Shown here in pieces: positions 34,636 through 45,900 of a stretch of 64,000 bases of DNA. Numbering within the stretch: the stretch's first letter is position 1; each line of letters starts with the position of its first letter. The notes under the pieces are model-generated. The model had not been told where the DNA came from. It made no database searches and was given only the letters and a program-made list of their open reading frames with translations. Position numbers and translations under genes: made by a program. The DNA is from Blattamonas nauphoetae (Eukaryota > Preaxostyla > Oxymonadida): NCBI GenBank assembly GCA_033064195.1, contig JARBJD010000054.1, forward strand, positions 1-64,000, written 5' to 3'.

Positions 34636-37419
34636 TTATCGGAAAGTATTGAAGCCGGTGTTGTTGATGAACCTGTTTGTTCGTGATTGGATATCACGGA
34701 AATAGTCAGTCAGGGGACGACCAAGCATGACTTCCTCGATCAGATCCTCCTGTCCTTCCTCGTTCCGTCCCTTCATCCTCTCTCGAAGTGTTGGGACGGT
34801 CAGTTTCGATGATGCTGAGTTGACAGCTTTGGATGAGCTTTGATGGCGATTGATGATTCCAGAATCATATTTTGGATTCACAGTAAGAGCGAGCAAGCAA
34901 ACTTGGAATTCAGTCTTTTCTGTCAAATCACATAGTCTCATTGTTGCAACATGAAATCCACATCTCGCAAGTGATTCTGTCAGTTTGGGACAGTACCATT
35001 CCGCTGTTCCTATTGCCAACAACAACTCCTTCAGATCAGATATGGCCTCATCCACACCGCGAGACAACGACAGAGGAGCAAGCAGAGATATCAGAAAAGG
35101 TTGGGATGGGACCAACACCTTCTCAACGAGAATGCGTGCTCGGCGTTCGTTTTCCCTCAGCTGATCTTTGAATGACATGTGAACGGATGTTGGAATGACA
35201 CTCAGACTCGCCTTCACAATTTTCAGGAAACATCGACTGTTTGCGTGTTTGATGAAGTCACGACTGTTTGTTCGACTTTGGGTGTTCATCAAAACGAGTG
35301 CCAAGTTCGAGACGAGGCCAGCTTCTGCGAGAGACAGAACGATTTCAGAAGGGTTGGACGAGTATTCCAGGATAAAATCGACCATCCATCGCGAGTCGAC
35401 TTGGATATCATCATTTCTGGAGAGAAGAAGTGTGGGAACAGTCTCAGAGAAACAGAATGCAAAACTGCGGTGTGAGCGAATCCAGACCTGCAGTTGGGAA
35501 TCAATCCGAGCCCATGCCGAACGAGCTCTGATCTTCTTCTGTTCAGACAACGAGAGTGAGGAGACATTCGTGATTGTGCGGAGGAAGAGATGGATGCAGG
35601 CGATGACAATTTGAGGAGGTGAGGGTGTCGTCGAAAGATACGAAGAGAGAGAAGACAGGCCCAACTCAGTCTCTTCCATCGATAGACACGAGAACAGATC
35701 CATCGTCAGGAATACAGGAGCTTCTGCTTCGTCCTCTCCACACACAACCTCAATCGCCTCCCGACGCACTTCCTCCCACACTCCCGAGAAGAATCGAACA
35801 ATGTTCGGGTGGTTGATCTCTTGAAATGAAAGAAAGTCGAAATGAGGAACAATCCGAGTGTTCGTTCTGGCAAAGAGGACGAGAGACTGGCGAAGTGGAG
35901 CGAGAACATTGCTCACAACAATTTGTTGAGTCTTTTGGAAATGTTCAATGTCCGAGTCCGTCTTCAGAGTGGATCCACACGGAGTGATCATCCTCACAGA
36001 CAATTCGACAATGTCAGTGAAGAAACTGTGAACTTCGAGAATGCTCTCATCAGACCATCCAGTTTGAAGTGTCTGAGCTTCCTCGGCCAGAAGTGGGAAG
36101 AATACGTGGTTGGCAACGGACATCAGATTGAATTGTTGTGAGAAGATACAATCGAGCCAGAATTCTCTTCGTTCTGCCCAACTTTCGAAAGGTGAAGATG
36201 TCAAAGAGAGAAGAATCAGTGTGGCAAGGCTCCTGGCGAAGGGCGGGCATGATGAGAGTGAGTCAGCAAATGTGGAACTAAACTCGACTCTGCCCTTTTC
36301 CGTTCTGATGAAAATCATGTTTTCGAAAGATGTCAGGAAGAGAGTGACAGTGACAGCGTCGAAGTCGGAGAGAGGACGCGTCGAAGCGAGGATGGCACTC
36401 GCTGAGTCCAAAAGTGGCACCATTTCAGGAGGTGTCATGTTCGTGCGGAGAGGAGTGGACACGAACAGCGGATCAGGCCCGTCCAACACCAAACCCTCCC
36501 TCCTCCTCTCTTCCCACACTTCCTGCATCAATTCAGCCAAGAAAGCAACAAACTCGTTCTGTCCATGTTGCAGACTCGCAAATTGACGGAAAAAAGTGAG
36601 AAAGGGGAAATATTGTTTGTTTGGAGACAGTTGCTTCTTTGGCCAATGCGAGTCGTAACGACTAAAAGGTACTGCCCTGTGACGCTCACTATCGGAGAAC
36701 GACGTTGAGTATTTGAGATGCCGAATGAGGAAGGGGCGGAGAGGGACAAGCATGTGATCGTGGAGTTGTGACGCGAACTCTTTAGAAGATAAGGTGAGTG
36801 TAAAGGGTGGATCTTGTTTTAACTGATCGATAAGCTTTATCAGAAAGGCAAACAGAGCATCGGGAAGAGGATCTGAGAGACGAAGTGAGAAGAGCGATTC
36901 TTCCCCCAATGCCGAGAGAAGGGAGGAAATAAAGCCGGATCTCAATATGGTCATGACTGATTTTGGTGATATATAGCGAAGTTCCTTCCGAAGAACGTCA
37001 AGGACAGCGACAGAGAGGCGAGTGTTGTGAGCGGACAAAAGAATATGCCAAGGCCATGTCTCAAAACCGAAAAGATCGGTAACCTGATATAACCATGGAA
37101 ATAGGAAGTGAATTCGGTGTTGCGAGCGATTTGGTGACGAAATCCTGCGTTGGAGTTGTTTTAGGATTGTGATGATTCGATCAAGGATATGAGGTGCAAT
37201 ATGCTTTTTGTCTTGCGTGAATGTTGTGAGGGTATTCAAGAAGGTGCAAAAATCTTCATCAGATATACGGGGATCTCCGAAGTTGATGGTGAGAATGGTT
37301 GGATATTCCAACGATTTAGGTTCTTCAACTACGTCCGATGAGACTGTCTCATCGTTGTGAATTCGTTCCAAATCACATTCTGATGATTGGAGGGGAGTTG
37401 AGATCAATTGGGTGTCCAT
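34636..37419 (-). CDS. Lineage-specific 927-aa helical protein, tandem copy 1
   Basis: One open exon from the ATG at 37419; a TTG three codons upstream is not the start. The product is Leu/Ser-rich and predicted mostly helical, like HEAT/ARM solenoids, with no named domain. Motifs shared with its paralogs are SSECDLERIHNDETVSSD near the N-terminus, PLRTNMTPPEMVPLLDSAS, GVWEEVRREAIE, CGEDEAEAPV, METELGLSSLSSYLS and a C-terminal DIQSRTNRFIN. No signal peptide or membrane span was seen in this exon. A strong acceptor (CTTTTCCAG, ending 37443) precedes the ATG, and the frame stays open back to it (EHSILKHM), so a 5' exon probably exists. Function unknown. Confidence 0.85.
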   Translation of the reverse strand: MDTQLISTPLQSSECDLERIHNDETVSSDVVEEPKSLEYPTILTINFGDPRISDEDFCTFLNTLTTFTQDKKHIAPHILDRIITILKQLQRRISSPNRSQHRIHFLFPWLYQVTDLFGFETWPWHILLSAHNTRLSVAVLDVLRKELRYISPKSVMTILRSGFISSLLSALGEESLFSLRLSDPLPDALFAFLIKLIDQLKQDPPFTLTLSSKEFASQLHDHMLVPLRPFLIRHLKYSTSFSDSERHRAVPFSRYDSHWPKKQLSPNKQYFPFLTFFRQFASLQHGQNEFVAFLAELMQEVWEERRREGLVLDGPDPLFVSTPLRTNMTPPEMVPLLDSASAILASTRPLSDFDAVTVTLFLTSFENMIFIRTEKGRVEFSSTFADSLSSCPPFARSLATLILLSLTSSPFESWAERREFWLDCIFSQQFNLMSVANHVFFPLLAEEAQTLQTGWSDESILEVHSFFTDIVELSVRMITPCGSTLKTDSDIEHFQKTQQIVVSNVLAPLRQSLVLFARTNTRIVPHFDFLSFQEINHPNIVRFFSGVWEEVRREAIEVVCGEDEAEAPVFLTMDLFSCLSMEETELGLSSLSSYLSTTPSPPQIVIACIHLFLRTITNVSSLSLSEQKKIRARSAWARIDSQLQVWIRSHRSFAFCFSETVPTLLLSRNDDIQVDSRWMVDFILEYSSNPSEIVLSLAEAGLVSNLALVLMNTQSRTNSRDFIKHANSRCFLKIVKASLSVIPTSVHMSFKDQLRENERRARILVEKVLVPSQPFLISLLAPLSLSRGVDEAISDLKELLLAIGTAEWYCPKLTESLARCGFHVATMRLCDLTEKTEFQVCLLALTVNPKYDSGIINRHQSSSKAVNSASSKLTVPTLRERMKGRNEEGQEDLIEEVMLGRPLTDYFRDIQSRTNRFINNTGFNTFR

Positions 37420-37829
37420 ATGTTTCAAAATAGAGTGTTCAGCTGGAAAAGGAGAAGATGAAGGGGAATGATCACAATCAAAAAATAAAGATGGTACAGA
37501 ACGAAAACAGATTAAATACTAGAATGATGCACAATTTGGAATCAAGATGTTCGGATTCAGTGAACCATGAGGATCGAAGTCCAAAAACAAGCCAAAATCC
37601 CCGAGAAAGGTGTTATCAGGAACATACTTGTCAGATCCCACTGTAATGGATACAAATACGATAATGAAGGTGAAGAGGGGCCGAATAGAAGGTGAGAGGG
37701 TCGATGAGGGATGATCGAACCCATTGACCATTGGATCAGGTCAAATTTCCACTATAACCGATTTAGTGGTTCGACTGAGGTATGGTCAGCGACCTCAACG
37801 TCATCGTGTGGAAATGAGATTCTCACTCA

Positions 37830-38291
37830 TCTCCCCATTTCTGTGTGACAGATTCTGTGAAAAAACAGTCTCTTGTGGCACTGCAAGTATGAAGTTCACC
37901 CGGATGATATGGATTCCTGGTTCGCTTCACAATTGGCTCATCCCACCATCCATCGGTGTGTGTGATGGCTTTCCCGAGTTCTGGAATGGATTGATTCCAC
38001 TTCTGAACTCTCAATTCGTTGGAGTCGTTGGCCTTTTTTGGATGAGTGAGCGATACCGTGTTTTTGTGTGGAAATGGACTGGTTCTTGATTTTGATCAAA
38101 TCTGCTGGATCACTGTGAAGCTGGCGGGAAACGCTTTCACACGATCAACATTCCCGACGCCCATGAGAGACAGCGTACATATTATGCCTTATTTGCTGAG
38201 AAGAGAAGAGACATTGACTGTTGAACTCGACCTGACTCGATCAGACTTGCATTTTGACAACCTGGGAAAGCCGAGCGTGAGGTCAGAATGA
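37830..38291 (+). pseudogene. Possible SPRY-like remnant carried in the duplication
   Basis: The plus-strand peptides (SIGVCDGFPEFWNG, FVGVVGLFWMSERYR, and later LTVELDLTRSDLHFDNLG) have the spacing of SPRY-like domains seen in this genome's families. The frame changes near 38090 and no complete gene exists. The first part recurs at about 42060-42180 (FVGVVGLFWMSERK) next to tandem copy 2, so it was duplicated with the 927-aa gene. The family assignment is weak. Confidence 0.3.
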
Positions 38292-38487
38292 AATGGGAGT
38301 TGGACAAGTGGGAGTGAGTTGGGTCGCGGATGTGTTCTGGACGGAAAGACGAAGAATGGATTCGAGTGGACGAACTGACAGTCTCTTTCGATGGCCTATC
38401 TGTGTTGTCTGTGTTTGGATTTCTAAGTTTCGATTTGATTTATGACTCATTTCTCGAGGTTACATCACATTCTCAACTCTTCAGTAT
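38066..38487. other. Spacer between duplication units
   Basis: About 420 bases separating the upstream end of unit 1 from the downstream end of unit 2. Weak similarity to 42190-42280 suggests the unit originally reached further and has decayed. Confidence 0.4.
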
Positions 38488-38779
38488 TGTTTGTTCAAGA
38501 TGGATGGATGGACGGATGAGAACGAGGAGGAAGAGTTCCTCGAGAATCTCCTCGTTTTGACAAACAGGAACAACAGTTGATGACTCCAATACTTCCACAA
38601 CCACAATCAAAGTGAACACACAAATAATGAAATTTCGTTGAAATGAGAGTTTCCTGGTGAAATGAGATTAGAAGGTCTCGTCAAAGAGGGCAACGAGAAT
38701 TCGTTGGTCCAGCAAGTGGATGACGCACAGACGGAGCTGTTCACACAAGAAGGGCAGTGATTCCTCAATCAGAGCAAAA

Positions 38780-41563
38780 TTATCGGAAAGTATTGAAGCC
38801 GATCTTGTTGATGAACCTGTTTGTTCGTGATTGGATATCACGGGAATTGTCTAACAGGACACGACAAATCATAACTTTCTCAACCAGATCTTCCTGTCCT
38901 TCCTCGTTCCGTCCATTCATCCTCTCTCGCTGGGTTGGGATCGTCAGTTTCGATGATGCTGAGTTGTCTGTTTTGGACGAGCTTTGATTGCGATTGATGA
39001 TTTTAGAATTGATAGTTTCGGGCCAGAGCAAAGTGAGCAACATAATTTGGTGTTCATTGATCTCCGTCAAATCACAAAACCTCATCGTCGCAACATGAAA
39101 TCCACATCTCGCAAGTGATTTCGTCAGTTGGGGATAGTACCATTCCACTTTTCCGATCGTCTCCAACAACTGCTTCAGATCAGATATGGCTTCATCCACA
39201 CAGCGAGACATCGACAGAGGAGCAAGCAGAGACGTCAGAAAAGGTTGGGATGGGACCAACACCTTCTCGATGAGAATACGTGTGTTGTGTTCGTTGTCAT
39301 TCAGTTGACCTTCGATGGATAGATGTGAGGAAGATGGGATGGTGTCCAGACACTTCTTCACAACTGTCAGGAAGAAACGACTATAAGGGTGTTTGAGGGT
39401 GTAACGAATGTTTGATTGATTTTGGGCTTTCATCAAAACCAGTGCCATGTTTGAGACGAGGCCAGCTTCGGCGAGAGACGGCACGCTTTCAGAAGAGTTG
39501 TATGAAGATCTCAAGACATCTTCGATCATCCATCGCATGTCGTGTCGGATATCAAAATTGTTGGTGAGAAGAAGGGTCGGAACAGTTTCAGCAAAACAGA
39601 TCGCAAAACTGCGGTGGGAGCGAATCCAGACCTTGAGTTGAGAACCAATCCGAGTCCACACCGAACGAGCTCTGATCTTCTTCCTTTCAGAGAACGAGTG
39701 TGAGGAGGCAGTTGCGATTGTGAGGAGGAAGAGATGGATGGAAGAGGCAACTGGCGGTGGAGGTGAGGGTGTGCTCGAAAGATACGAAGAGAGAGAAGAC
39801 AGGCCCAGCTCAGTCTCTTCCATCGACAGACGCGAGAACAGATCCATCGTCAGATACACTGGAGCTTCTGCTTCGTCCTCTCCACACACAATCTCAATCG
39901 CCTCCCGACGCACTTCCTCCCACACTCCCGCGAAGAATCGAACCATGCTCGGGTGGTTGATGTCAGGATACGAAAGAATGTCGAAATGAGGAACAATCCG
40001 AGTGTTGGTTTTTATGCAGTGGACGAGAGATTGACGAAGTGGAACAAGAACGTGATTCACAATGATTTGTTGATCGTGGTGGAAATGTTCGATGTCTGAG
40101 TCTGTTTCCGGAGTGGATCTACACGGAGTGATCATCCTCACAGACAATTCGATAATATCAGTGAAAAAACAATGAACGCGGTGGAGAATGTCATCAGACC
40201 ACCCAGTTCGAAGTGTCTGAGCAACATCAGCGAGAACTGCGATGAATCCGAAGGTGACGATGTCTTGCAGCTGTCGCTGTTTGGTTGGGAAGAGTTTGGT
40301 CCAGAAAAATCGATTTTCCTCCCGAATTTCGAAATGAGAGCAGGCTGAAGAGAGAAGCATCAGTTTAGCAAGACTCGTGGCGAAGGGAGGGCAGGATGAG
40401 AGAGATTTCAAATGAAGGAAGGTGATCGGGTGCGTGGAATCGCCTTTTTTGATGAAAACGACGTTGTTAAAGCACATCAGGAAGAGAGTGACAGTGATAG
40501 CGTGGGAGTCGGAGAGAGGATCCGTCGAAGCGAGGAAGGCACTCGCTGAGTCCAAAAGTGGCACCATTTCAGGAGGTGTCATGTTCGTGCGGAGAGGAGT
40601 GGACACGAACAGCGGAACAGGCTCGTCTCCCACCAAACCCTCTCTCCTCCTCTCTTCCCACACTTCCTGCATCAATCCCGTCACGAAAGCAACAAAATCA
40701 TTCTGTCCATGTTGTCGATATGCAAAATGACGGAAAAAATTGAGAATAGGGAGGAGCTGGTTGTTGGGTGGAACTTCGTCAAACAAAATACTAAATTTGT
40801 AGAGTCGATGATGCCAAAATCTGTCATGCATACAATTTGAGATTGATGTTGGAGAGTTGAGATGGAAGATGAGGAGAGAACGGAGAGGGTGAAGCAGGTG
40901 ATCGAGCAGTTGAGAGGTGAAGGCTCTAGATGACGAAGCAACTTCCGAAAGTGAACGCCATTTCAAATTATCGATTAGTCCGATCAGAAAGTGATAAAGA
41001 GCGTCGGGGAGAGGATCTGAGAGAGGAAGCGAGAGAAGCGATTCTACCCCTAATGCTGAGAGAAGCGAAGGAATAAAACCCGATCTCAATGCGTTGATCA
41101 TTGATTTGTGTGATATATAGCGAAGTTCCTTCCGAAGAACGTCAAGGACAGCGACAGAGAGGCGAGTGTTGTGCGAAGACAGAAGAATATGCCAAGCCCA
41201 AGTCGAAAAACTAGAAAGATTGGTAACCTGATCCAAACATGGAAATAGGAAGATTGGATTTTTTTGCCAGAGATCGTAACTTGAAATCCTGTGTTGGAGT
41301 TGTTCAAGAATTGTGATGATCCGATCAAGGACAGGAGGTGCAATATGTAGTGTGTCTTGTGTAAATGTTGCGAGAGACTTCAAGAAGGTGCGAATATCTT
41401 CATCAGATGGACGGGAATCTCCGATGTCGATGGCGAGGAAGGTTGGATACTCCAGTGATTCAGGCTCCTCAACTACGTCCGATGAGACTGTTTCATCATT
41501 GTGAATTCGTTCCAAATCACATTCTGATGATTGGAGGGGAGTCAACATCAATCTGGTGTTCAT
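38780..41563 (-). CDS. Lineage-specific 927-aa helical protein, tandem copy 2
   Basis: ATG at 41563, the same length as copy 1 and offset by 4144 bases. It keeps all the shared motifs listed for copy 1 (CDLERIHNDETVSSD, PPEMVPLLDSAS, GVWEEVRREAIE, CGEDEAEAPV, DIQSRTNRFIN). Stretches such as the region around 40540-40620 and 39770-39930 are almost identical to copy 1 at the DNA level, while others (for example 40150-40450 and 40780-40960) have diverged strongly. The mosaic suggests gene conversion. The acceptor TTTTCCAG lies at 41587 and the frame is open back to it (ELSISRHM). Both copies are intact, so both may be expressed. Confidence 0.85.
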   Translation of the reverse strand: MNTRLMLTPLQSSECDLERIHNDETVSSDVVEEPESLEYPTFLAIDIGDSRPSDEDIRTFLKSLATFTQDTLHIAPPVLDRIITILEQLQHRISSYDLWQKNPIFLFPCLDQVTNLSSFSTWAWHILLSSHNTRLSVAVLDVLRKELRYISHKSMINALRSGFIPSLLSALGVESLLSLPLSDPLPDALYHFLIGLIDNLKWRSLSEVASSSRAFTSQLLDHLLHPLRSLLIFHLNSPTSISNCMHDRFWHHRLYKFSILFDEVPPNNQLLPILNFFRHFAYRQHGQNDFVAFVTGLMQEVWEERRREGLVGDEPVPLFVSTPLRTNMTPPEMVPLLDSASAFLASTDPLSDSHAITVTLFLMCFNNVVFIKKGDSTHPITFLHLKSLSSCPPFATSLAKLMLLSSACSHFEIREENRFFWTKLFPTKQRQLQDIVTFGFIAVLADVAQTLRTGWSDDILHRVHCFFTDIIELSVRMITPCRSTPETDSDIEHFHHDQQIIVNHVLVPLRQSLVHCIKTNTRIVPHFDILSYPDINHPSMVRFFAGVWEEVRREAIEIVCGEDEAEAPVYLTMDLFSRLSMEETELGLSSLSSYLSSTPSPPPPVASSIHLFLLTIATASSHSFSERKKIRARSVWTRIGSQLKVWIRSHRSFAICFAETVPTLLLTNNFDIRHDMRWMIEDVLRSSYNSSESVPSLAEAGLVSNMALVLMKAQNQSNIRYTLKHPYSRFFLTVVKKCLDTIPSSSHLSIEGQLNDNEHNTRILIEKVLVPSQPFLTSLLAPLSMSRCVDEAISDLKQLLETIGKVEWYYPQLTKSLARCGFHVATMRFCDLTEINEHQIMLLTLLWPETINSKIINRNQSSSKTDNSASSKLTIPTQRERMNGRNEEGQEDLVEKVMICRVLLDNSRDIQSRTNRFINKIGFNTFR

Positions 41564-41587
41564 GTGTCTCGAAATAGAGAGTTCACC

Positions 41588-42180
41588 TGGAAAAGGAGAA
41601 GAATGTTTAGGAGAATGATCAGAATCGAAAAGTCAAGATGATATTGAGAAAGGAGAGGGGAAATCAGATCAAGATGCAAAATTTGGAATCAGGATGTTTG
41701 GATTGATGGAACTGAATTGACCTAATTCCTTAAATCAATCCAAAATCCCCGACAAAGGCGTTATCAGGAACATACTTGTCAGATCCCAATGTAATGGATA
41801 CAAATATGACAATGAATGTGAAGAGGGGCCGAATAGAAGATGAGAGTGTCGAGGTGAGATGATCGAACCCATTGACTGTCGGATCGAGTCAGATTTCCAC
41901 TATAACCGATTTGATGGTTCTACTGAGGTATGGTCAGCGACTTCAGCGTCATCGTGTGGAAATGAGATTCTCACTCATCTCCCCGTTTCTGTGTGACAGT
42001 ACTCTGTGACGCAGACAGTTTGAAGGTCACACGGTTAGCAAGTCGTTGTGACCTTCCGAATCAATTCATCATACACTCGTTGTGTATGATGGATTGCGTG
42101 AGTTCTCGAGTGAATACTCCTCAGAACTCGAGTTCGTTGGTGTTGTTGGCCTTTTTTGGATGAGCGAACGAAAACACTGT
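41588..42180. repeat. Upstream flank of copy 2, duplicate of 37443-38065
   Basis: Shares with the copy 1 flank the blocks GAACATACTTGTCAGATCCC, CACTATAACCGATTT and TATGGTCAGCGAC in the same order. A shorter version (GGGTTCGATCATC, CTCATCTTCTATTCG) also lies upstream of the third copy at about 61245-61320. It should contain the promoter and any 5' exon of the 927-aa genes. A hydrophobic peptide is open here in copy 1 but has no ATG in copy 2, so it is not called as coding. Confidence 0.7.
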
Positions 42181-42908
42181 TGTTCTTTTTCAAATTGGAT
42201 GATTCTCATATGTGATGCAAGCTGATGAATCGTTGTGAAACTTGCTTGAAAAGAACTTCCCTTGAATCTCACTAAAGGCACTTGGGAAGTGACAGAGAAC
42301 CCAACAGAAAAATTTCGCTTTAGGCAGAACGCAAGTTGACAATGTTGAACACCTGTCTCCTGTCATCTCCCGTCGATATCTCTGAACAGTTGAAGTCGAC
42401 TCCTCGGGTTGGCAGATCTCAGTGAACAGTCGTTCATCCGAAATCGTGCCAAGTTCGAGAAAAGGATCGTGCTCATCCAGAATGTCACACATGGACGAGG
42501 AGAAGAGATGAACACCACAGATGGATCCGGGAAAGATGTGTTTATGGTTGTGGACGCGACAACTATCTCTCATCTCAAATGAAAACAGGATTGCGCTGAA
42601 TGTGGTTCCTTGCCATCTTAATCAGCAGAAGATTCGGAATTGTGTGCAATCATGGAGCTCACATTCATCTCGACCGAAGAGAGTATGTCTGTGCATTCTC
42701 GTCTTGCTATGCTCTGCCTCTTCTCGATTGTCCGAATTGTACCGATTTCGGAGACGACTGATCTGTGTGGTCCGACCAATCCTTTTTCACAACCAACTCA
42801 AAAGATCTGATTCCTAATGCGAATCTTCGTCCTAACTCGAATGAAAGGCGACATAATGGACCCATTAATTATCTTCCAAATCACAAACCGGAGACTGACA
42901 GAACTGGG
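42181..42908. other. Region before the surface-protein gene
   Basis: Short frames on both strands without recognisable domains. A plus-strand frame runs into the surface-protein gene from 42765 but begins with GTG and lacks signal-peptide character. The ATG at 42909, directly followed by a hydrophobic signal sequence, is the better start. Confidence 0.5.
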
Positions 42909-45900
42909 ATGGCAGTTCTCCTCCTCATCCTTCCAATCCTCCACGCAACATACCATCTGATCGGAATCCAACAGTCTCGTTTTCGGAAGGATTTCAACAG
43001 AAAAGACAATAATGCATGTGGCGATGAATCACTCGATTCTCAGATATTCGCTCTCAACAACAACACTATTCTGTCATCAACAATCAGCCTCCGATCCCAA
43101 GTGCTGACATTGAATGGATACAACCACACGCTACTATGCGCATTCTCAACTCAAGACAATACAAATCACGTCCCCACTCCATCAATGTCACGAAAATACG
43201 ATGAAAATTTGCTGCAATACATGTTTACAGTTTCAAACAGCTCTTTCTGTGTGAGTTACGTGAAGGTTATCATCGACACTGGAAGCACTGGAGTGTGTTC
43301 GATTTCCGGATCCACTGTTCGTTTCTCAGCGAGTTCGATCGTTTCAAATGGCATCTGGTCTCCTTTTCTCGTCCAAAAGTCAGATTATGAAGATGATCCA
43401 TCAGGATCAGCCATTGTTCTTGCTTTCGTCTCCCACATCACTCCATCTGCTTTTCTGCCTCCTCTGGTCGATATATCTCACCCAAAACAGTCAACACAAG
43501 ATCTCTCGTCGGGTGTCCATGAATGTGTCTCAGTGACGGGAATTAGCCTCATCCTTGAAGACAAGTCGCTTTCGTCAGGAACTGGCCCTCTCTTCACTTT
43601 TGGATTGGCTCAGCAATCAAGACAGGTCAGCGTTGGACATGTCCTCAAAATGGAAACAGCGATGATTTCGTCGATGCTGGTGAACATGAGCAGCCCTTCA
43701 GCACCTTCACGAAGACACACCGAAGAAAGCCTGTTTGGCTCGAATGTGAATCAGAAGATGGTCGGATGTTCCGTTGTGTCGAGTGTGAACCATCAGCGCG
43801 GGACGAGCATGCTGGACCCGAACATGGGAGGATCTCTGCACTGTCAGAACTCATCCTTCTCGTCGTGTATCACCGAATCGAACGCTGAACAAGAAATCGT
43901 TCTCAAAGACCACACGCAAGGAGACCAGTTCACATCTGCTGCTGTCACATCCCCAACTGTCGTGTTCCGTCTCTGCACTTTCAACGACATGCTTTCAGCC
44001 GCAGATGGTGATGAAAATGGAGGTGCAGGAATCTTTCTCAAACTAACCTCTGCCTCTCTTGAAGTGTCCCAATGTTCATTCCACAGATGTGTCGCTTCTG
44101 GTAAGGACAACGATGGAGCCGCGATCATCTATACGTGTTCGTCATCCAACAAGAAACCATTCAAAATTGAAAAGTCATCGTTCACAGAATGTCAATCAAC
44201 AGGAAATCATTTAACAAGTACCTCTGCTGCGTTCGTTTCAACCAACTCGCAATCTACAACCGTTCCTGACTGCTTCTTCAGACACTGCAATGCAACTGGA
44301 CGATGTGCAACTGTGTATCTGCTTCAGACATCAGCAATTCTGTCGAATTGTGTGTTTGTGGAATGTGCATCCCTCAAGTCGTATGGAGCCGCAATTGGTC
44401 TTCGGGGGATGACGTCGATTCAGCTGAATTCGATTATATTCAGAAAGTGTTCAGCTTCTGTTGCTGGATCGAGTGATCTGGCATATTTTACAATGTCAAC
44501 TACACTCCTCAACTCAACATCGATTCAATTGTGCGATTCGACATCTGGTTCACCAAACATTTTCAATGCAGACAGTACGCAGAAAGATGGCACACTGATT
44601 CCTCAAGTGACGAAGGCCACGTTCATCGCCACATTCAAGATGACCTTCGAAGGAGAGAAGTGTGTGGTGGAGATTGGGACAGCTTCGGCAGTGAGTGGAT
44701 CGATGGGAGTGTTGTTGGGAGGAGCCAACGTGCCGCGACTGATCCACATCCCGTTTGGCTCATCGTCGAGCTCCTCGTCGTCAGGAACAACCGAAGTCAC
44801 AACTGGATCGCAAGGCCTTCTTCCCACACTCGCTGGATGGCAGTCTTATTCTCTGCAAAGTGTGGCCATTTCAGGGTATGACATTTCTCCATCAGTCTTC
44901 GCGATTGTCCCGACACTCATCGACACCTCGACAGTCTCACTCAAGTTGTCTGGCTATTCCGTCCCAATAGGAGAATCGATGATGATAGTGAAAAACTCAG
45001 CAGGATCGACATTCTCGATTGACTTGACATTCTCATCAGAAACAGAGCTTCTTGGATCGAGTGGTGTTGCCGCTTCAGAAAGTGGGAAACTGAAGTTTGA
45101 AGAGGAATATCATGTGACGAGCATCGCTCACCATTTACAGACCATTCTCTTCTCGACACCTCTCTCGTTCACTGTTCCCTGTCCTCCTGCGATTCTCTCG
45201 TCGTTCACTCCAACCACCGACAATGACTGGATGACACTTGTCTTCTCTGGAAGTGGGTTGGTTGCAGACTCGTACACACTCACTCTGACGGAACAGAATC
45301 CATCAGGAACTGCTCACACGAAAGAAGTCATACTCTCGCGAACATCAGACTTGTCGTTGGATCAATGGAACATCACTCTCTTCCCGTCCATCTCAGCCGA
45401 TCTGAAATATGGCACGAAATACAATGTGTCAAAGATGGAGTCGTCGATCGCTGTCCAATCAGTCACCCTTCCAAGTTTCGTGATCACCACCCCAACCGAG
45501 CCGAGTCGAGTCCTGGGCATCACTCTGGAGAGATATTCGGACAGCGACAAACTCGCGGAGTTCATCGTGGACGGAGTTGCGATGGTGAAAGACACGACGT
45601 ACACGCTGATCGTGAACGAAACAGGGACGAACACCCAAACATCATTTGATGTGAGATTCAGCTCAACGACGACAGGAACTGGATCAGCTGTTCTCTTCTC
45701 ATCCAGTTCGAGTTCCATTCAGTTGAAGTTCGACACTGACTACACTGTGACTGGAGTGAAAGACTCAGCTGGTCAGGATGTGCTCTTCATGTCTGGTCTG
45801 TCCTTCACGACGAAACAAGAGCCGACGAGGCTTGTCACATTCACATCGTTCCACGACGCAATGGTTCGAAATTAGCTTTTTTGGATGACAGGCAAGGCGT

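Noticed and set aside
34941-36586. Plus-strand frames of up to 158 codons opposite the 927-aa gene
   Set aside because: They are antisense shadows; equivalent frames occur opposite the paralogs (40422-40730 and 62399-62875) because the sense sequences are similar.
37519-37731. Hydrophobic 70-codon frame upstream of tandem copy 1 as a signal-peptide exon
   Set aside because: The duplicate region upstream of copy 2 has no ATG at this place and a stop further on, so the frame is not conserved. Left as untranslated or promoter sequence.
45873-45884. Intron to explain the TAG in the surface-protein gene
   Set aside because: No GT donor and AG acceptor pair lies around the stop that would keep the frame and preserve the flanking beta unit.
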